Positions 1 through 9,805 of a DNA stretch of 64,000 bases are shown in pieces. The translations under genes and the position numbers were made by a program. Each line of letters starts with the position of its first letter. Within the stretch, counting starts at the first letter, position 1. The stretch is from Corynebacterium durum (GTDB lineage: Bacteria > Actinomycetota > Actinomycetes > Mycobacteriales > Mycobacteriaceae): assembly GCF_030408675.1 (NCBI RefSeq), contig NZ_CP047200.1, positions 1,364,001 through 1,428,000 on the forward strand. The letters run 5' to 3'. The notes beneath the pieces are model-generated. The model made no database searches. It was not told the origin of the DNA and saw nothing but the letters and a program-made list of their open reading frames with translations.

Positions 1-2
1 TG

Positions 3-1532
3 ATGATGCCGCGCTTCAACTCCATCTCCATCTCCGGTTACCACATCCAAGAAGCTGGAGCTACCGCAGACCTGGAGCTTGCCTACACCCTCGCCGACGG
101 TATCGAATACATCCGTGCCGGCATGGACGTGGGCCTTGACGTAGATAAATTCGCACCGCGTCTTTCCTTCTTCTGGGGCATCTCCATGTACACCTTCATG
201 GAAATCGCCAAGATGCGCGCAGGGCGTCTGCTGTGGAGCGAACTGGTGGCTAAGTTCGATCCCAAAAACCCGAAGTCCCAGTCGCTGCGTACTCACTCGC
301 AGACCTCGGGTTGGTCGCTTACCGCGCAGGATGTGTACAACAACGTTCCCCGTACCTGCATTGAGGCAATGGCTGCCACCCAGGGACACACGCAGTCTCT
401 GCACACCAATGCACTTGATGAGGCCCTGGCTTTGCCAACGGACTTCTCAGCCCGTATCGCCCGCAACACTCAGTTGCTTCTCCAGCAGGAATCCAACACG
501 GTTCGCCCGGTCGACCCGTGGGCAGGTTCCTACTACATTGAGTGGTTGACCAATGAGCTAGCCAACCGTGCACGCGCCCACATCGAAGAAGTTGAGGCCG
601 CAGGCGGCATGGCTCAAGCGACGATTGAGGGTATTCCGAAGCTGCGTATCGAGGAATCCGCCGCACGCACCCAGGCGCGCATTGACTCGGGCCGCCAGGC
701 GCTGATCGGCGTGAACAAGTATGTCGTTGAGGAAGACGAGCAAATCGAAGTGCTGAAGGTGGACAACACCAAGGTGCGCGCTGAACAGCTTGAAAAGCTC
801 GAACGCCTTCGTGCAGAGCGTGATGAGGAAGCCTGCCAGGCAGCTCTCGATGCTCTGACCGCTGCTGCTGCCCGCGAGGATAAGGAGGCTGGTGATCTTT
901 CCCAGAACCTCCTGAAACTGTCGGTGGATGCAGCTCGCGCAAAGGCAACCGTCGGCGAAATTTCCTATGCGTTGGAGAAGGTTTTCGGCCGTCATGAGGC
1001 TGAGATCCGTACTCTGTCTGGCGTGTATAAGGAAGAGGTCGGAAAGGAAGGCACCGTGTCGAACGTGCAAAAAGCCATCGCCATGGCCGATGCCTTTGAA
1101 GCTGAGGAAGGTCGTCGCCCGCGTATCTTCATCGCCAAAATGGGGCAGGATGGCCACGATCGTGGACAGAAGGTTATTGCGTCCGCCTATGCCGACCTCG
1201 GCATGGACGTTGACGTCGGACCGCTGTTCCAGACTCCGGCCGAGGCTGCACGCTCCGCAGCAGATGCTGACGTCCACGTAGTGGGTGTGTCTTCCTTGGC
1301 AGCAGGTCACCTCACACTGGTGCCTGCGCTGAAGGAAGAGTTGGCCAAGCTGGGTCGCGAAGACATCATGATCGTCGTCGGTGGTGTGATCCCACCAGGA
1401 GACTTCCAAGAACTCTATGACGATGGTGCGGCCGCCATCTACCCGCCCGGCACGGTGATTGCCGATTCAGCTATTGACATGCTGACTAAACTATCCGCCA
1501 ACCTAGGTTTTGACCTAGACGTAGATGCCTAG
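3..1532 (+). CDS. mutB: Methylmalonyl-CoA mutase large subunit, C-terminal part (cut by window edge)
   Basis: Adenosylcobalamin-dependent isomerase interconverting methylmalonyl-CoA and succinyl-CoA. The visible 509 residues begin inside the TIM barrel at the conserved stretch [17 protein letters not shown], so the true start lies left of the window. The C-terminal B12-binding domain is present, with the base-off motif DGHDRG near residue 381 and a GG pair before the end. The family is usually about 700-740 residues, so roughly 200 are missing. The stop is followed 25 bases later by the preferred start of meaB, which points to one operon. The small subunit (mutA) would be expected just upstream but cannot be seen. 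The assignment is very secure. Confidence 0.96.
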   Translation: MMPRFNSISISGYHIQEAGATADLELAYTLADGIEYIRAGMDVGLDVDKFAPRLSFFWGISMYTFMEIAKMRAGRLLWSELVAKFDPKNPKSQSLRTHSQTSGWSLTAQDVYNNVPRTCIEAMAATQGHTQSLHTNALDEALALPTDFSARIARNTQLLLQQESNTVRPVDPWAGSYYIEWLTNELANRARAHIEEVEAAGGMAQATIEGIPKLRIEESAARTQARIDSGRQALIGVNKYVVEEDEQIEVLKVDNTKVRAEQLEKLERLRAERDEEACQAALDALTAAAAREDKEAGDLSQNLLKLSVDAARAKATVGEISYALEKVFGRHEAEIRTLSGVYKEEVGKEGTVSNVQKAIAMADAFEAEEGRRPRIFIAKMGQDGHDRGQKVIASAYADLGMDVDVGPLFQTPAEAARSAADADVHVVGVSSLAAGHLTLVPALKEELAKLGREDIMIVVGGVIPPGDFQELYDDGAAAIYPPGTVIADSAIDMLTKLSANLGFDLDVDA

Positions 1533-1557
1533 ATTCTGATTGTGAGGGATGCCTGAC

Positions 1558-2655
1558 ATGGCTGTTGATAACGAATACCTTGAGCACCATTTGGGCTCTC
1601 TCATGACCACTGCGGGCACTGACCTCGGGGATGTCACTGCGGTGGCCCCCGAGGTGGTTAAGCGGGCTCGTCGGCGAATTGATGTTGATGAGCTTTTCGA
1701 CGCCGTGCGAGCAGGCAATCGCACGCACATTTCCCGCGCCATCACGCTGCTGGAATCCAGTGCGCCAGCACATCGAGTGCTGGCGCAGGAGCTGCTGGTT
1801 CGCCTGTTGCCCTTCTCGGGGAATGCCCTCCGAGTAGGCATCACAGGCGTGCCTGGCGTTGGCAAATCTACGTTTATTGAGGCCCTGGGTATGAAGCTAC
1901 TGGAGGAAGGACATAGAGTGGCTGTGTTGGCCATCGACCCGTCCTCTACGAAAACCCGTGGCTCTATTTTGGGTGATAAAACGCGCATGGCCAAGCTGTC
2001 AGCGCAGGATGACGCGTTTATTCGCCCGTCTCCATCTGCGGGGACGCTTGGTGGTGTAGCTAAAGCCACCAGGGAATCCATGGTGGTGTTTGAGGCCGCC
2101 GGATACGACGTGATTCTGGTAGAAACCGTCGGTGTGGGCCAGTCCGAGGTTGCTGTCTCCCAGATGGTGGATTGTTTCACGTTCTTGGCACTGGCCGGTG
2201 CCGGCGATCAATTGCAGGGCATTAAAAAGGGTGTCCTGGAGATGGCTGATCTTGTGGCCATTAACAAAGCTGACGGTCCGAACCTAAAAAACGCCAAACG
2301 CGCTGCCCGCGAGCTTGCGGCGGCGATGCGTATGGTGCGCAGTGAGGACGGTCTGTGGCACCCACCAACAATGACTATGTCTGCTGTTGAAGGTGACGGT
2401 GTTGATGAGTTCTGGGACACCGTACAGAAGCACCATGAGGTGATGCGAGAATCCGGGACATTTGAGACTGTTCGTCGTGATCAGCAAGTGGGGTGGATGT
2501 GGGCGATGGTGCATGAAACATTGCTGCAGCGCCTGAACACTGACCCTGAGGTGAAAGAAGTCCGCAGTCTGGTGGAGGCTCAGCTTCGCCAAGGTCAAAT
2601 CACTCCGACACTCGCGGCGGAACGTATTCTGACAGCTTTTGACGCGGCGAAGTGA
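1558..2655 (+). CDS. meaB: Methylmalonyl-CoA mutase-associated GTPase MeaB
   Basis: G3E-family GTPase that gates cofactor loading and protects methylmalonyl-CoA mutase. Walker A GVPGVGKST lies near residues 97-105, followed by the switch segment with DPSSTKTRGSILGDKTRM and the base-recognition motif NKAD. An ATG at 1549 would directly abut the GAGGG at 1544-1548, with no spacing. The ATG at 1558 sits nine bases downstream of it and is the better start, giving 365 residues. It follows mutB closely, the usual arrangement for the pair. Its stop overlaps the start of the next gene. Confidence 0.93.
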   Translation: MAVDNEYLEHHLGSLMTTAGTDLGDVTAVAPEVVKRARRRIDVDELFDAVRAGNRTHISRAITLLESSAPAHRVLAQELLVRLLPFSGNALRVGITGVPGVGKSTFIEALGMKLLEEGHRVAVLAIDPSSTKTRGSILGDKTRMAKLSAQDDAFIRPSPSAGTLGGVAKATRESMVVFEAAGYDVILVETVGVGQSEVAVSQMVDCFTFLALAGAGDQLQGIKKGVLEMADLVAINKADGPNLKNAKRAARELAAAMRMVRSEDGLWHPPTMTMSAVEGDGVDEFWDTVQKHHEVMRESGTFETVRRDQQVGWMWAMVHETLLQRLNTDPEVKEVRSLVEAQLRQGQITPTLAAERILTAFDAAK

Positions 2656-3458
2656 TGCCTACAACGACTATTCTTGCTCGACTGAGTACATTTGTTGTTT
2701 TCGGAACAGTCGTTATGGGTGCAGTCGTGTGCGCCACGAATTCCTCAGCATCATGTCCGAATTGGCCTGGGTGTTATGACGGGCAATTCACGCCGGAGTT
2801 TCAGCTTAACCCGATCATTGAGTTTGTCCATCGCGTTTTCTCAATGACCTGTGCACCCTTCGTGCTCGTCATGGGGATTTTGCTGCGCAAACATCATGAT
2901 CGCCGAGTGCGGTTGCTGCCATGGGTAGCTCTTGCTGGCGCACTTGGTGCTGGAATTTTTGGCATGTTTACCATTCTGACTGGATTATCACCAGTGGCCA
3001 GCATGATCGACTTGTGGTGCGCGCTTACTGCTTTGGTATGCATGGTGCTGACCACACGCCTGCTTGACGCAACACAGTTTGATGCTACACGCGCTCGCAT
3101 TGCCGGATATGCGGTTGTGGGAGTGGCAGCGTTGTACGGAATGGGTGTCCTCGTGGCTGGTGATGGCTCTTTTACCCGCTGTATTGGTTGGCCATTGGGT
3201 TTTATTATCGACGCCGATCACGCGGCACCGCTGCAAATCCTGCGGGTAATTCTCGCTGTTGCCCTCATAGGTGTGTTCTTCTGGCTACGCTCGTTGCCAG
3301 TGCTGTTTGCGTTGGCAACTGAGCTTGTGCTGGGAATCGTCATTCGTACTTCCGGCCTGACGGATCTGCTGGGATCCTTGTATGGCGCTGTCGCGGTGTG
3401 CATTATTGCGCTTGCGGCGTGGCAGTGGGGCAATCACCAGTACGCGGCTGGGGCGTAG
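2655..3458 (+). CDS. CtaA/COX15-family membrane protein (heme A synthase-like, divergent)
   Basis: Polytopic membrane protein of about 267 residues with seven to eight hydrophobic segments. Two marks of the heme A synthase family are visible: a CPNWPGC-type loop after the first helix and an ExxHR motif (EFVHR, near residues 56-60). The second histidine expected after helix 4 is replaced by a MIDLW segment, and the C-terminal conserved histidine is not evident, so heme A synthase activity is doubtful. It overlaps the meaB stop by one base (TGATG), or by more if the GTG at 2652 is used. It is probably co-transcribed with mutB-meaB. It is best regarded as a CtaA paralogue of unknown role. Confidence 0.7.
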   Translation: MPTTTILARLSTFVVFGTVVMGAVVCATNSSASCPNWPGCYDGQFTPEFQLNPIIEFVHRVFSMTCAPFVLVMGILLRKHHDRRVRLLPWVALAGALGAGIFGMFTILTGLSPVASMIDLWCALTALVCMVLTTRLLDATQFDATRARIAGYAVVGVAALYGMGVLVAGDGSFTRCIGWPLGFIIDADHAAPLQILRVILAVALIGVFFWLRSLPVLFALATELVLGIVIRTSGLTDLLGSLYGAVAVCIIALAAWQWGNHQYAAGA

Positions 3459-3504
3459 TCCTTAAGAAAACAGCCATACAGGTCTATCCCGTTTTCGCCG
3501 TCAA

Positions 3505-4800
3505 CTATGGGTGGTAGACACGGGCGGCACCGTCGATAAGATCTAGTGGGGTGTGAAAGCCTTTGCGAGCAAAACGTTCTTTAGTCACATGTGGGCGTTC
3601 ATCGGTGATCCAGCCGGTGTCAACAGCCGTCATGAGGGTCCTATCCTTGAACAGTTCTTCTGCGGATGTGCGGGTTAACATGTTGAGCGCTGCTTTGGCC
3701 ATGTTTGTGTGTGGATGTCCTGGTCCCTTGTAGTCCCTGTGGAATATTCCTTCCATGGCGGAGACATTGACAATGTACTTCCGGCGAGCTGGGGAGGCTT
3801 CCAAAGCGGGCCGGAGCCGATTGATCAGTATGAACGGCGCAATGACATTGCAAAGATTGACTTCAAGCACCTCAATTGGGTCGATTTCACCCACCTTGGC
3901 TACCCACGAGTTATGGCCTACACGTTCAGGGAGTAATCCACCTGCATCAACAGTGATGTTGGCAAGGAGCTCTCGGCCAATGGTGGCTGGTTCGATGGCA
4001 CTTGGAATGGAGGAATCCCCAAGAATGCGCATGTGAACATCCCTTTCGATGCCGCGTAGGGGCGTGCTCTCGGCGTCGACAAGGGCGGAATAGGCGCCGG
4101 GGGAGTGGCGAATGGTTTGAGCAGCGTTGTTGATCACTATGTCGAGTGGCTCTGTTGCGATGTCATCGGCGAGTGCTGCGACGTGAGCGGGGTTTCGAAG
4201 GTCAATACCCACAATGTGAAGTCGATCCAACCAGTCTGCCGAATCTGAAGTGGCACTGAAACGACGAACTGCGTCACGTGGAAAACGCGTGGTGATGGTG
4301 AGGTTCGCGCCGTCGCGAAGTAGTTTCAACGCAATATGCATGCCGATCTTGGCTCGTCCACCAGTCAGCAGTGCCCGCCGACCATGAAGATTGGTGCCTG
4401 CATGCCGGTGAAAGTGATTGGTTCGGGCGCAACTGGGGCAGAGGAGGTGATAAAAGGAATCCACCTGGGTGTAGCGCTTTTTGCAGACATAACATGACTG
4501 TGACCGGTGGAGGATGCCGACGCTGCTAGCTATTGCCTGTGGGAGTTCGGCGGCACCGTCGTCAATGCGATCAGGGTGACCGGTTACGGTGGCAGCGATG
4601 ATAGCAGCATCGTCAGCGCGTCGTTGCGCGCGTGCTGCTTCGCCCGTGGCGATTGCCCTGGCTTTGCGCAGTTTTTTACCTGCCTTGAGTAATGCGTTGA
4701 CGGTGTGGTCGTTGTTGGATTGTGGATCGTCAGCGACCATGCGTGTGGCCTGGTCAAGGACCTTGAGGCAGATTTCCAGTTCGTGGGGATCGATAAGCAC
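3505..4800 (-). CDS. SDR-family oxidoreductase with N-terminal CxxC pair
   Basis: A 431-residue protein. Residues 1-100 are helical and charged. A zinc-ribbon-like pair follows, CYVC (103-106) and CPSC (121-124), and then an NAD(P)-binding Rossmann domain with TGGRAKIG (146-153) and NNAA (224-227). The usual catalytic YxxxK is not seen: the equivalent position reads HTNMAK, giving T365 and K369 after the conserved serine S347. The start is a GTG with TATTAT eight bases upstream, consistent with a leaderless transcript; M21 is an alternative. The substrate is unknown. Similar SDRs with a TGGRxKIG glycine motif exist, but the metal site and the Y-to-T change make a standard dehydrogenase role uncertain. 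Confidence 0.8.
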   Translation of the reverse strand: MLIDPHELEICLKVLDQATRMVADDPQSNNDHTVNALLKAGKKLRKARAIATGEAARAQRRADDAAIIAATVTGHPDRIDDGAAELPQAIASSVGILHRSQSCYVCKKRYTQVDSFYHLLCPSCARTNHFHRHAGTNLHGRRALLTGGRAKIGMHIALKLLRDGANLTITTRFPRDAVRRFSATSDSADWLDRLHIVGIDLRNPAHVAALADDIATEPLDIVINNAAQTIRHSPGAYSALVDAESTPLRGIERDVHMRILGDSSIPSAIEPATIGRELLANITVDAGGLLPERVGHNSWVAKVGEIDPIEVLEVNLCNVIAPFILINRLRPALEASPARRKYIVNVSAMEGIFHRDYKGPGHPHTNMAKAALNMLTRTSAEELFKDRTLMTAVDTGWITDERPHVTKERFARKGFHTPLDLIDGAARVYHP

Positions 4801-4808
4801 ATCTAATG

Positions 4809-4814
4809 ATAATA
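4809..4814 (-). promoter_or_regulatory. -10 hexamer TATTAT for the CxxC SDR gene
   Basis: Reads TATTAT on the minus strand, eight bases before the GTG start, which suits a leaderless mRNA. It lies in the AT-rich divergent region shared with the lipoprotein gene. Confidence 0.45.
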
Positions 4815-4907
4815 ATCTAATCTGCTACCTGGATAAAAGTATTGATGCGGGAATTACAATTTGATATTATCAATATAAATAATATTTCCTTATCAGAGGA
4901 CTTTGCT

Positions 4908-5621
4908 ATGACTACACTGCGCACGCTATCCGTTATTGCTGTTGCTGGACTTTTTCTCACGGGCTGTTCCTTAATCTGGGGTAATGGGGACTCGGAAACC
5001 ACGACGGCAGCAAAAACAACTACAGCAAAAACAACTACAGCAAAAACAACTACAGCCGAAGTGACTACGTCAACCATCACGCAGACGGCAACCACAACAA
5101 GCTCGACCTCAACAAGCACAACAGCGACCACGTCGGAACCTGCCGGCAGCAGTGGATTCCATAACAGTGTCTTTGGGAAGATGCCCAAACAAATTAGTGA
5201 CATGACGCAGAGGAAGTTGGAAGTGAACAATCCTGAGGAGGAGGCGTCCGTCTTCTACAGAAACGATACGGAAGAAATGCGCGTACACGAATTTCTTGCC
5301 ACGGTTGATGAGGGTAAAAGAGAAATTAAAGATTCCGAGAAAGATGAAGCGCGGCATGACTTCGTGGATAGTTACACTGAAGGAAAATCATTCGCATCAA
5401 CCCGACAAGAAGTTTCGGCATCTGGAATGGATTTCAGCTGCGCAGAGGGTAATAACACCGAAGAGAAATATTATGAGGCCGGTTGTTTTACGGTCTACAG
5501 AGGTCGCGTCATGAACTATCAACGGCATGATTCCACGCCTAGGTCACTTGAAGAGCAGAAGCATCGCACGGCATCCTTGGCTAAGGAAGTTGGAGAAGCC
5601 CTTGCATCACTCCCCAATTAA
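4908..5621 (+). CDS. Secreted lipoprotein with Thr-rich repeat linker
   Basis: Predicted lipoprotein of 237 residues. The start at 4908 is chosen because AGAGGA at 4895-4900 precedes it by seven bases and it opens a clean signal peptide (MTTLRTL, then a hydrophobic core) ending in the lipobox LTGC. A linker of about 45 residues is almost entirely Thr, Ala, Lys and Ser, encoded in part by a 15-bp tandem repeat. A charged C-terminal domain follows (about residues 85-237) with two cysteines that could form a disulfide. No family was recognised. The linker probably spans the cell wall. An in-frame extension to 4842 is rejected because it lacks a ribosome site and would bury the signal peptide. 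Confidence 0.8.
   Translation: MTTLRTLSVIAVAGLFLTGCSLIWGNGDSETTTAAKTTTAKTTTAKTTTAEVTTSTITQTATTTSSTSTSTTATTSEPAGSSGFHNSVFGKMPKQISDMTQRKLEVNNPEEEASVFYRNDTEEMRVHEFLATVDEGKREIKDSEKDEARHDFVDSYTEGKSFASTRQEVSASGMDFSCAEGNNTEEKYYEAGCFTVYRGRVMNYQRHDSTPRSLEEQKHRTASLAKEVGEALASLPN
5011..5055 (+). repeat. Three perfect 15-bp tandem repeats in the lipoprotein linker
   Basis: The unit CAAAAACAACTACAG occurs three times without mismatch and encodes AKTTT repeats. The 15-bp unit keeps the reading frame, so copy-number change would lengthen or shorten the linker rather than switch the gene off. Confidence 0.9.
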
Positions 5622-5626
5622 TAGGC

Positions 5627-5657
5627 AAAAACCAGAAGCCATACGGCTTCTGGTTTT
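5627..5657. terminator. Bidirectional rho-independent terminator
   Basis: A-rich left arm followed by ACCAGAAGCC, the loop ATAC and GGCTTCTGGT with a T run. The arms are perfectly complementary over 13 bases. It lies between the convergent lipoprotein gene and tRNA-Leu and has a T tract in both directions. Confidence 0.9.
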
Positions 5658-5663
5658 CATTTG

Positions 5664-5749
5664 TGTCCGGAGGGGGACTTGAACCCCCACGTCCGTTAAT
5701 AGGACACTAGCACCTCAAGCTAGCGCGTCTGCCATTCCGCCACCCGGAC
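5664..5749 (-). tRNA. tRNA-Leu (anticodon GAG)
   Basis: An 86-base cloverleaf on the minus strand. The acceptor stem GTCCGGG pairs with TCCGGAC. The anticodon loop is TTGAGGT, giving GAG, between CTAGC and GCTAG arms. The long variable arm is typical of class II tRNALeu, and the T-loop is GTTCAAGTC. The discriminator is A and the 3' CCA is not encoded. It reads CUC and CUU leucine codons. Confidence 0.95.
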
Positions 5750-5779
5750 CGGGCAACCATGTTGGTTGGGCACTGGAAT

Positions 5780-5809
5780 ACTGTATCCCGTTCGGTGCTA
5801 TATTGCCAA
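5780..5809 (-). promoter_or_regulatory. Promoter of tRNA-Leu
   Basis: On the minus strand, TTGGCA (5804-5809) and TACAGT (5780-5785) are separated by 18 bases. Transcription would start around 5773, leaving a short 5' leader before the mature tRNA end at 5749. Confidence 0.55.
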
Positions 5810-5858
5810 ATCTCCACGTCATGTGGCACTTCCTGCACCGATCCGTTAGGTTGGTGGA

Positions 5859-7460
5859 GTGAGTTTTACAGAACCCAAGAAACTGCGACGGATGCCAACG
5901 TGGTCTTGGTTCGCCCCCGTCACACCCCCTGAGGAACCAGATCTTATTCCTGTAGGATCCTGGCGTAGCAATAAACAAGCTGCGTGGGACCTCTTGTTTT
6001 CCTTTAAAAAAGTCAGCTGGTTGAGTATCGCCCTCATTATGGTCAATACGATCATTGGCTCGCTGATTTCTCGCATTATTGGTAATGCGACACAATGGGT
6101 TTTCGGTTCCGGCTCTTTTGGTGATGTTCTCTGGCCAATGACCCTCGTGACCGTGTTGCTTTTCGCCACCGCTGCGGGTGAAGCCACCGCTGATGCGTTG
6201 ACCGAGCTTGGTTCTGCGCGGACAGTTCATCGTCTCCGCCTGGAACTTACTCGACGTTTGATGCGTGCACCGGCAGTGCGGGGCCTCACTCCAGGTGCCA
6301 TTCTTAACACAGTGGATGAGGACTCTGACCAGCTCGCAAAACTCAAGGAAATTCTTAATTTTCCAGTGATGATGCTGGGCTTTCTCACCGGAACCATCCT
6401 TGTTCTCATACCGATATGGTGGCCGCTAGCTGTGCTCATGGTCATTGGCGGCGCCGCCACCATGTGGGCCTCGGCACTTACTGCACGGCCGATTGGACGA
6501 GTTTCTTCACGTCGCCGCGAGGCTGAGTCGCAAGCCGTGGCACTGGCCACCGACTTTGCCCAAGGTTCCCGCGTTGTCAAAGGGCTTGGGGCTGTATCCG
6601 CTAGTCAGGCACGTTTCGATGCTGCTGTGGACTGCTCCCTTGAGCTTATGCTTACCGACGCTCGCGTCAGCTCACTTATGACCTTCTACCGTCAGCTTGT
6701 CCCAGCTGTATTTTCCCTTATTGTTGTTGGTTATGCGGGATGGCTCACCAACGGTGGAACTATCAGCACAGGCGACTTCGTTACGGTTACGTTGTTGGCT
6801 CCACCTTCACTGACTGTGATGGGGCATTCCCTTGGTTTTCTCACCGACTCCTGGGCACGCGGTACCGCCTCTGCAGGCCGGGTCCGCACTCTTATTGATG
6901 TCACTGCGGACACTGACGATGGACCTGAACCCTGCTGCGTCGATACGCAGCAGGCTGGCCTGGTTGTGCTTTCTGCAACAACCTCTGCTGGGAGGGAAGC
7001 AGCACAACGCTATACTGCCAACCTCAACGCACTCCGACCGCCACATGCTGTCAACGTTTTTGAAGGCACTCTCGCCGATAACATCAACCCTTCCGGCGAT
7101 ATTCCTGACGATGTTGTTCGGTCGGCTCTTGATGCCGCAAGCTGCGATGATATTGTTCATCGTCTTGGCGGATATGGTGACGATGGCAGCCTGCCCACTG
7201 CGCTGATTGGTGAGGCTGGTTTGAACCTGTCTGGCGGGCAACGCCAACGGATAGCCCTTGCTCGTGCCTTAGCTCATGATGCACATGTCCTTATCCTTGA
7301 TGAACCGACCACCGGTCTAGACACCGTCACCTTGGACAACGTTGCGCAGGCTGTGGCTGAGCTTCGCAGTGATCGCACCACCTTTGTGATCACCACCAGC
7401 AATGCGTGGAAATCTGTTGCTACTACCGTCCTCTCTGATGAGGAGCTACTCAACACATGA
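5859..7460 (+). CDS. ABC exporter half-transporter, subunit 1 (Walker A missing)
   Basis: Fused type IV exporter membrane domain (about residues 45-330, six segments) and nucleotide-binding domain, 533 residues. The NBD has a canonical signature LSGGQRQR (about 457) and Walker [12 protein letters not shown] (about 478-488). The Walker A loop is absent: where GxxGxGKT is expected (about 367-385) the sequence reads [15 protein letters not shown]. The switch histidine is also replaced, by threonine in VITTSN. It therefore cannot bind ATP normally in its own P-loop and should supply the signature motif to subunit 2. It starts with GTG, with TAGGTT six bases upstream. It overlaps the next gene by 4 bases (ATGA). 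The substrate is unknown. Confidence 0.88.
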   Translation: MSFTEPKKLRRMPTWSWFAPVTPPEEPDLIPVGSWRSNKQAAWDLLFSFKKVSWLSIALIMVNTIIGSLISRIIGNATQWVFGSGSFGDVLWPMTLVTVLLFATAAGEATADALTELGSARTVHRLRLELTRRLMRAPAVRGLTPGAILNTVDEDSDQLAKLKEILNFPVMMLGFLTGTILVLIPIWWPLAVLMVIGGAATMWASALTARPIGRVSSRRREAESQAVALATDFAQGSRVVKGLGAVSASQARFDAAVDCSLELMLTDARVSSLMTFYRQLVPAVFSLIVVGYAGWLTNGGTISTGDFVTVTLLAPPSLTVMGHSLGFLTDSWARGTASAGRVRTLIDVTADTDDGPEPCCVDTQQAGLVVLSATTSAGREAAQRYTANLNALRPPHAVNVFEGTLADNINPSGDIPDDVVRSALDAASCDDIVHRLGGYGDDGSLPTALIGEAGLNLSGGQRQRIALARALAHDAHVLILDEPTTGLDTVTLDNVAQAVAELRSDRTTFVITTSNAWKSVATTVLSDEELLNT

Positions 7461-9250
7461 GCGCACCACTGACTCACGATGCTCTCCGCCCGACAACCTT
7501 GATGCAATCACTACGGTTTCTGCGGAGTTTGCCTTCGCGCCCGTCCTTAGGCTGGTGGATAATCTTCCTGGGAACACTGGGCGTAGGAAGTTTGTCTGTC
7601 ACTATTTCTTCAAGTGTGCTTGGAAACGCTGTGGAAATTTTTCGTGGTGGAAGCCTTCCCATCATTGGTAGGGGATCGCAGGCCTTTGTCTCCGTCATCA
7701 TCATTGTTGCCGTACTTCTCCTGACCGAAAACATTGGTCGCGTGTTCGCTTCCTATACTCTCGTATCAAAATCCCGCGTGATGAGCGTTGATCTCCGCCG
7801 TGCCTGCATGACCGCTACGCTGCGGGCACCAATTCCAGATATCATGGAGCTCGGAACAGGTAACGTCATCACCCGCCTGACCAAAGACGTAGATTCCGTC
7901 GTGCGCATCGTCAACTCGATCGGCGTTCGCGCTGGCACTACCATTGTGATGCTTTTGTTTACCACCATCACACTGATTATCACCGACTGGCATTACCTCA
8001 TTATCATCGCGTTGATGGGCTTGCTGATGTACCCTTTCGTTCGCTCAACAGTGCGTGCCATGCCTGCCGCGACAAACCTTATGTCTACCGCAGAAGCGCG
8101 ACGAAACAACCTCCTCCTTGACACTATCCGCGGTCTGGATACTATTCGCGCACTTCGTCTCCATGATTGGGCACATGGCAGGACACGGAAAGCATCGTGG
8201 AACGCAGTCCAGGCCAAGGCAGATTGCATTCCGTTGTTTAACCGGCTCATTTTCCAAGGAACCACCTGCTACGCCGTGCTTGTCGTTGGTGGTTTTGTTA
8301 TGTCAGCGTGGTTAGCCAAACAGGGGAGCATCTCAGTTGGCTCGGCCGTTGCCGCTACGATTTTGATTAGCCGCTTGGAAATTCATATTTTCAACCTTCT
8401 GTTCTTTGCTGGTGACATTCAAGATGCCGTGACCAGCCTCGGCCGTGCTGTCGCACTCGCCGAACTCGGCGAACACATCACCACAACCGCCGAACCCGAC
8501 GACCTTAACGACAACCCCGATGTCACCGTCACTAACCTCAGTTACGCCTATCCGGGTGGCGCCCCCATCATTGATAACCTCAGCCTCACCCTTAAAAGAG
8601 GAACAACAACCGCCCTTGTTGGTGCGTCAGGTGCTGGCAAATCAACACTCGCTGCGCTCATCGCAGGATTGCAGCGCCCACTATCAGGCAACATTGTGTT
8701 GGGCGGTGTTGATACGAACACCGTGCCAGACACGTGGACCGCCCGAAACGTTTCTCTGATCAGCCAGGAAGTTCACCTCTTTTCAGGGACACTACGCGAA
8801 GACCTTCGCATGGCGGCACCCAACGCGAGCGATGACGATCTACTCACCGCACTTGCGTCCGTGGGCCTTGAGGCCAGCAGCGCAGAATGGGATCGCTGGC
8901 TACCACAAGGACTCGACACACCCGTCGGCGCTGGTGCGCCAGGACTCAGCCCAGAAGTCCAGCAGCAAATTTCGCTTGCCCGCATCGTCCTACTCAACCC
9001 ACCCGTACTCATCATGGATGAAGCCACCAGTGAAGCCGGAAGTGACAACGCCCGCGCTCTCGAACACGCAGCCAGCACAGTCGCCCGTGGGCGTACATCA
9101 CTAGTGGTTGCCCACCGCCTCGACCAGGCAGTGGTTGCTGACCGCATTATTCTCATGGATCACGGCCGCATCATCGAAGATGGCACTCACGACGAACTTT
9201 TAGCACTGAACGGCCGCTACGCGGAGCTCTTCCACAGGTGGAGTAAATAA
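7457..9250 (+). CDS. ABC exporter half-transporter, subunit 2 (degenerate signature)
   Basis: Exporter subunit of 597 residues: six transmembrane helices (about 30-330), then an NBD. Walker [10 protein letters not shown] is intact (about 389-397), as are the Q-loop SLISQE, Walker [10 protein letters not shown] and the H-loop AHRLD. The signature motif is changed from LSGGQ to LSPEVQQQ (about 496), which should disable the ATP site it contributes to subunit 1. The two genes complement each other: one working composite site is formed from this Walker A/B and the subunit 1 LSGGQ. Heterodimeric exporters with one degenerate site are known (TM287/288, TAP, IrtAB type). Here both half-motifs are lost unusually cleanly. 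Confidence 0.9.
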   Translation: MSAPLTHDALRPTTLMQSLRFLRSLPSRPSLGWWIIFLGTLGVGSLSVTISSSVLGNAVEIFRGGSLPIIGRGSQAFVSVIIIVAVLLLTENIGRVFASYTLVSKSRVMSVDLRRACMTATLRAPIPDIMELGTGNVITRLTKDVDSVVRIVNSIGVRAGTTIVMLLFTTITLIITDWHYLIIIALMGLLMYPFVRSTVRAMPAATNLMSTAEARRNNLLLDTIRGLDTIRALRLHDWAHGRTRKASWNAVQAKADCIPLFNRLIFQGTTCYAVLVVGGFVMSAWLAKQGSISVGSAVAATILISRLEIHIFNLLFFAGDIQDAVTSLGRAVALAELGEHITTTAEPDDLNDNPDVTVTNLSYAYPGGAPIIDNLSLTLKRGTTTALVGASGAGKSTLAALIAGLQRPLSGNIVLGGVDTNTVPDTWTARNVSLISQEVHLFSGTLREDLRMAAPNASDDDLLTALASVGLEASSAEWDRWLPQGLDTPVGAGAPGLSPEVQQQISLARIVLLNPPVLIMDEATSEAGSDNARALEHAASTVARGRTSLVVAHRLDQAVVADRIILMDHGRIIEDGTHDELLALNGRYAELFHRWSK

Positions 9251-9265
9251 GGTAAAACGGACACC

Positions 9266-9805
9266 ATGACACACTATGCAGACGACCCACGATTCCCAGG
9301 CCCAGACCCCTACGCGCCGTTGAAAGACCTTCCCAACTTCACCCTCACCTCCTCCGACTTCAGCAACGGCGACAAGATCTCTGAACTATACATCGGTGGG
9401 AGTGATATCTCCCCACAGCTTTCCTGGTCCGGCCTACCAGAAGGGACACAATCCCTTGCCGTTACCTGTTTCGACCCCGATGCGCCAACACTATCTGGAT
9501 ACTGGCACTGGGCAGTCTTCAACATCCCTGCTGATGTGACCGAACTGCCCACCGGCGCGGGATCTACCGCAAACGCTGGAATTGACGGTGCCATTACTCT
9601 CCGAAACGATGCTGGCATGACAGCCTATTTTGGCCCCCAGCCGCCGGCAGGCCATGCGCCACACCGCTACCTTTTCGCTGTCGATGCTGTCGACGTGGAA
9701 AAACTAGACATAGACCCCAATGCGAGCCCCACGGTGCTGAGCTTCAACCTGCACTTCCATTCACTAGGTCGAGCAATTCTCTGGGGCTGGTACGAAAACC
9801 CCTAG
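9266..9805 (+). CDS. YbhB/YbcL (PEBP) family protein
   Basis: A 179-residue cytoplasmic protein with the phosphatidylethanolamine-binding-protein fold. It shows SPQLSWSGLPEGTQSLAVTCFDPDAP, the anion-pocket region YWHWAVFNIP and the C-terminal PPAGHAPHRYLFAVDAVD block. Bacterial members are called Raf-kinase-inhibitor-like, but their role is unsettled. TAAAAC stands seven bases before the ATG, so it may have its own start of transcription, or it may be read through from the ABC genes 15 bases upstream. Confidence 0.9.
   Translation: MTHYADDPRFPGPDPYAPLKDLPNFTLTSSDFSNGDKISELYIGGSDISPQLSWSGLPEGTQSLAVTCFDPDAPTLSGYWHWAVFNIPADVTELPTGAGSTANAGIDGAITLRNDAGMTAYFGPQPPAGHAPHRYLFAVDAVDVEKLDIDPNASPTVLSFNLHFHSLGRAILWGWYENP

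Noticed and set aside
558-1409. Long open frame opposite the mutB gene
   Set aside because: It lies wholly antisense to a clearly conserved enzyme and its translation shows no family signature; it is a by-product of codon bias.
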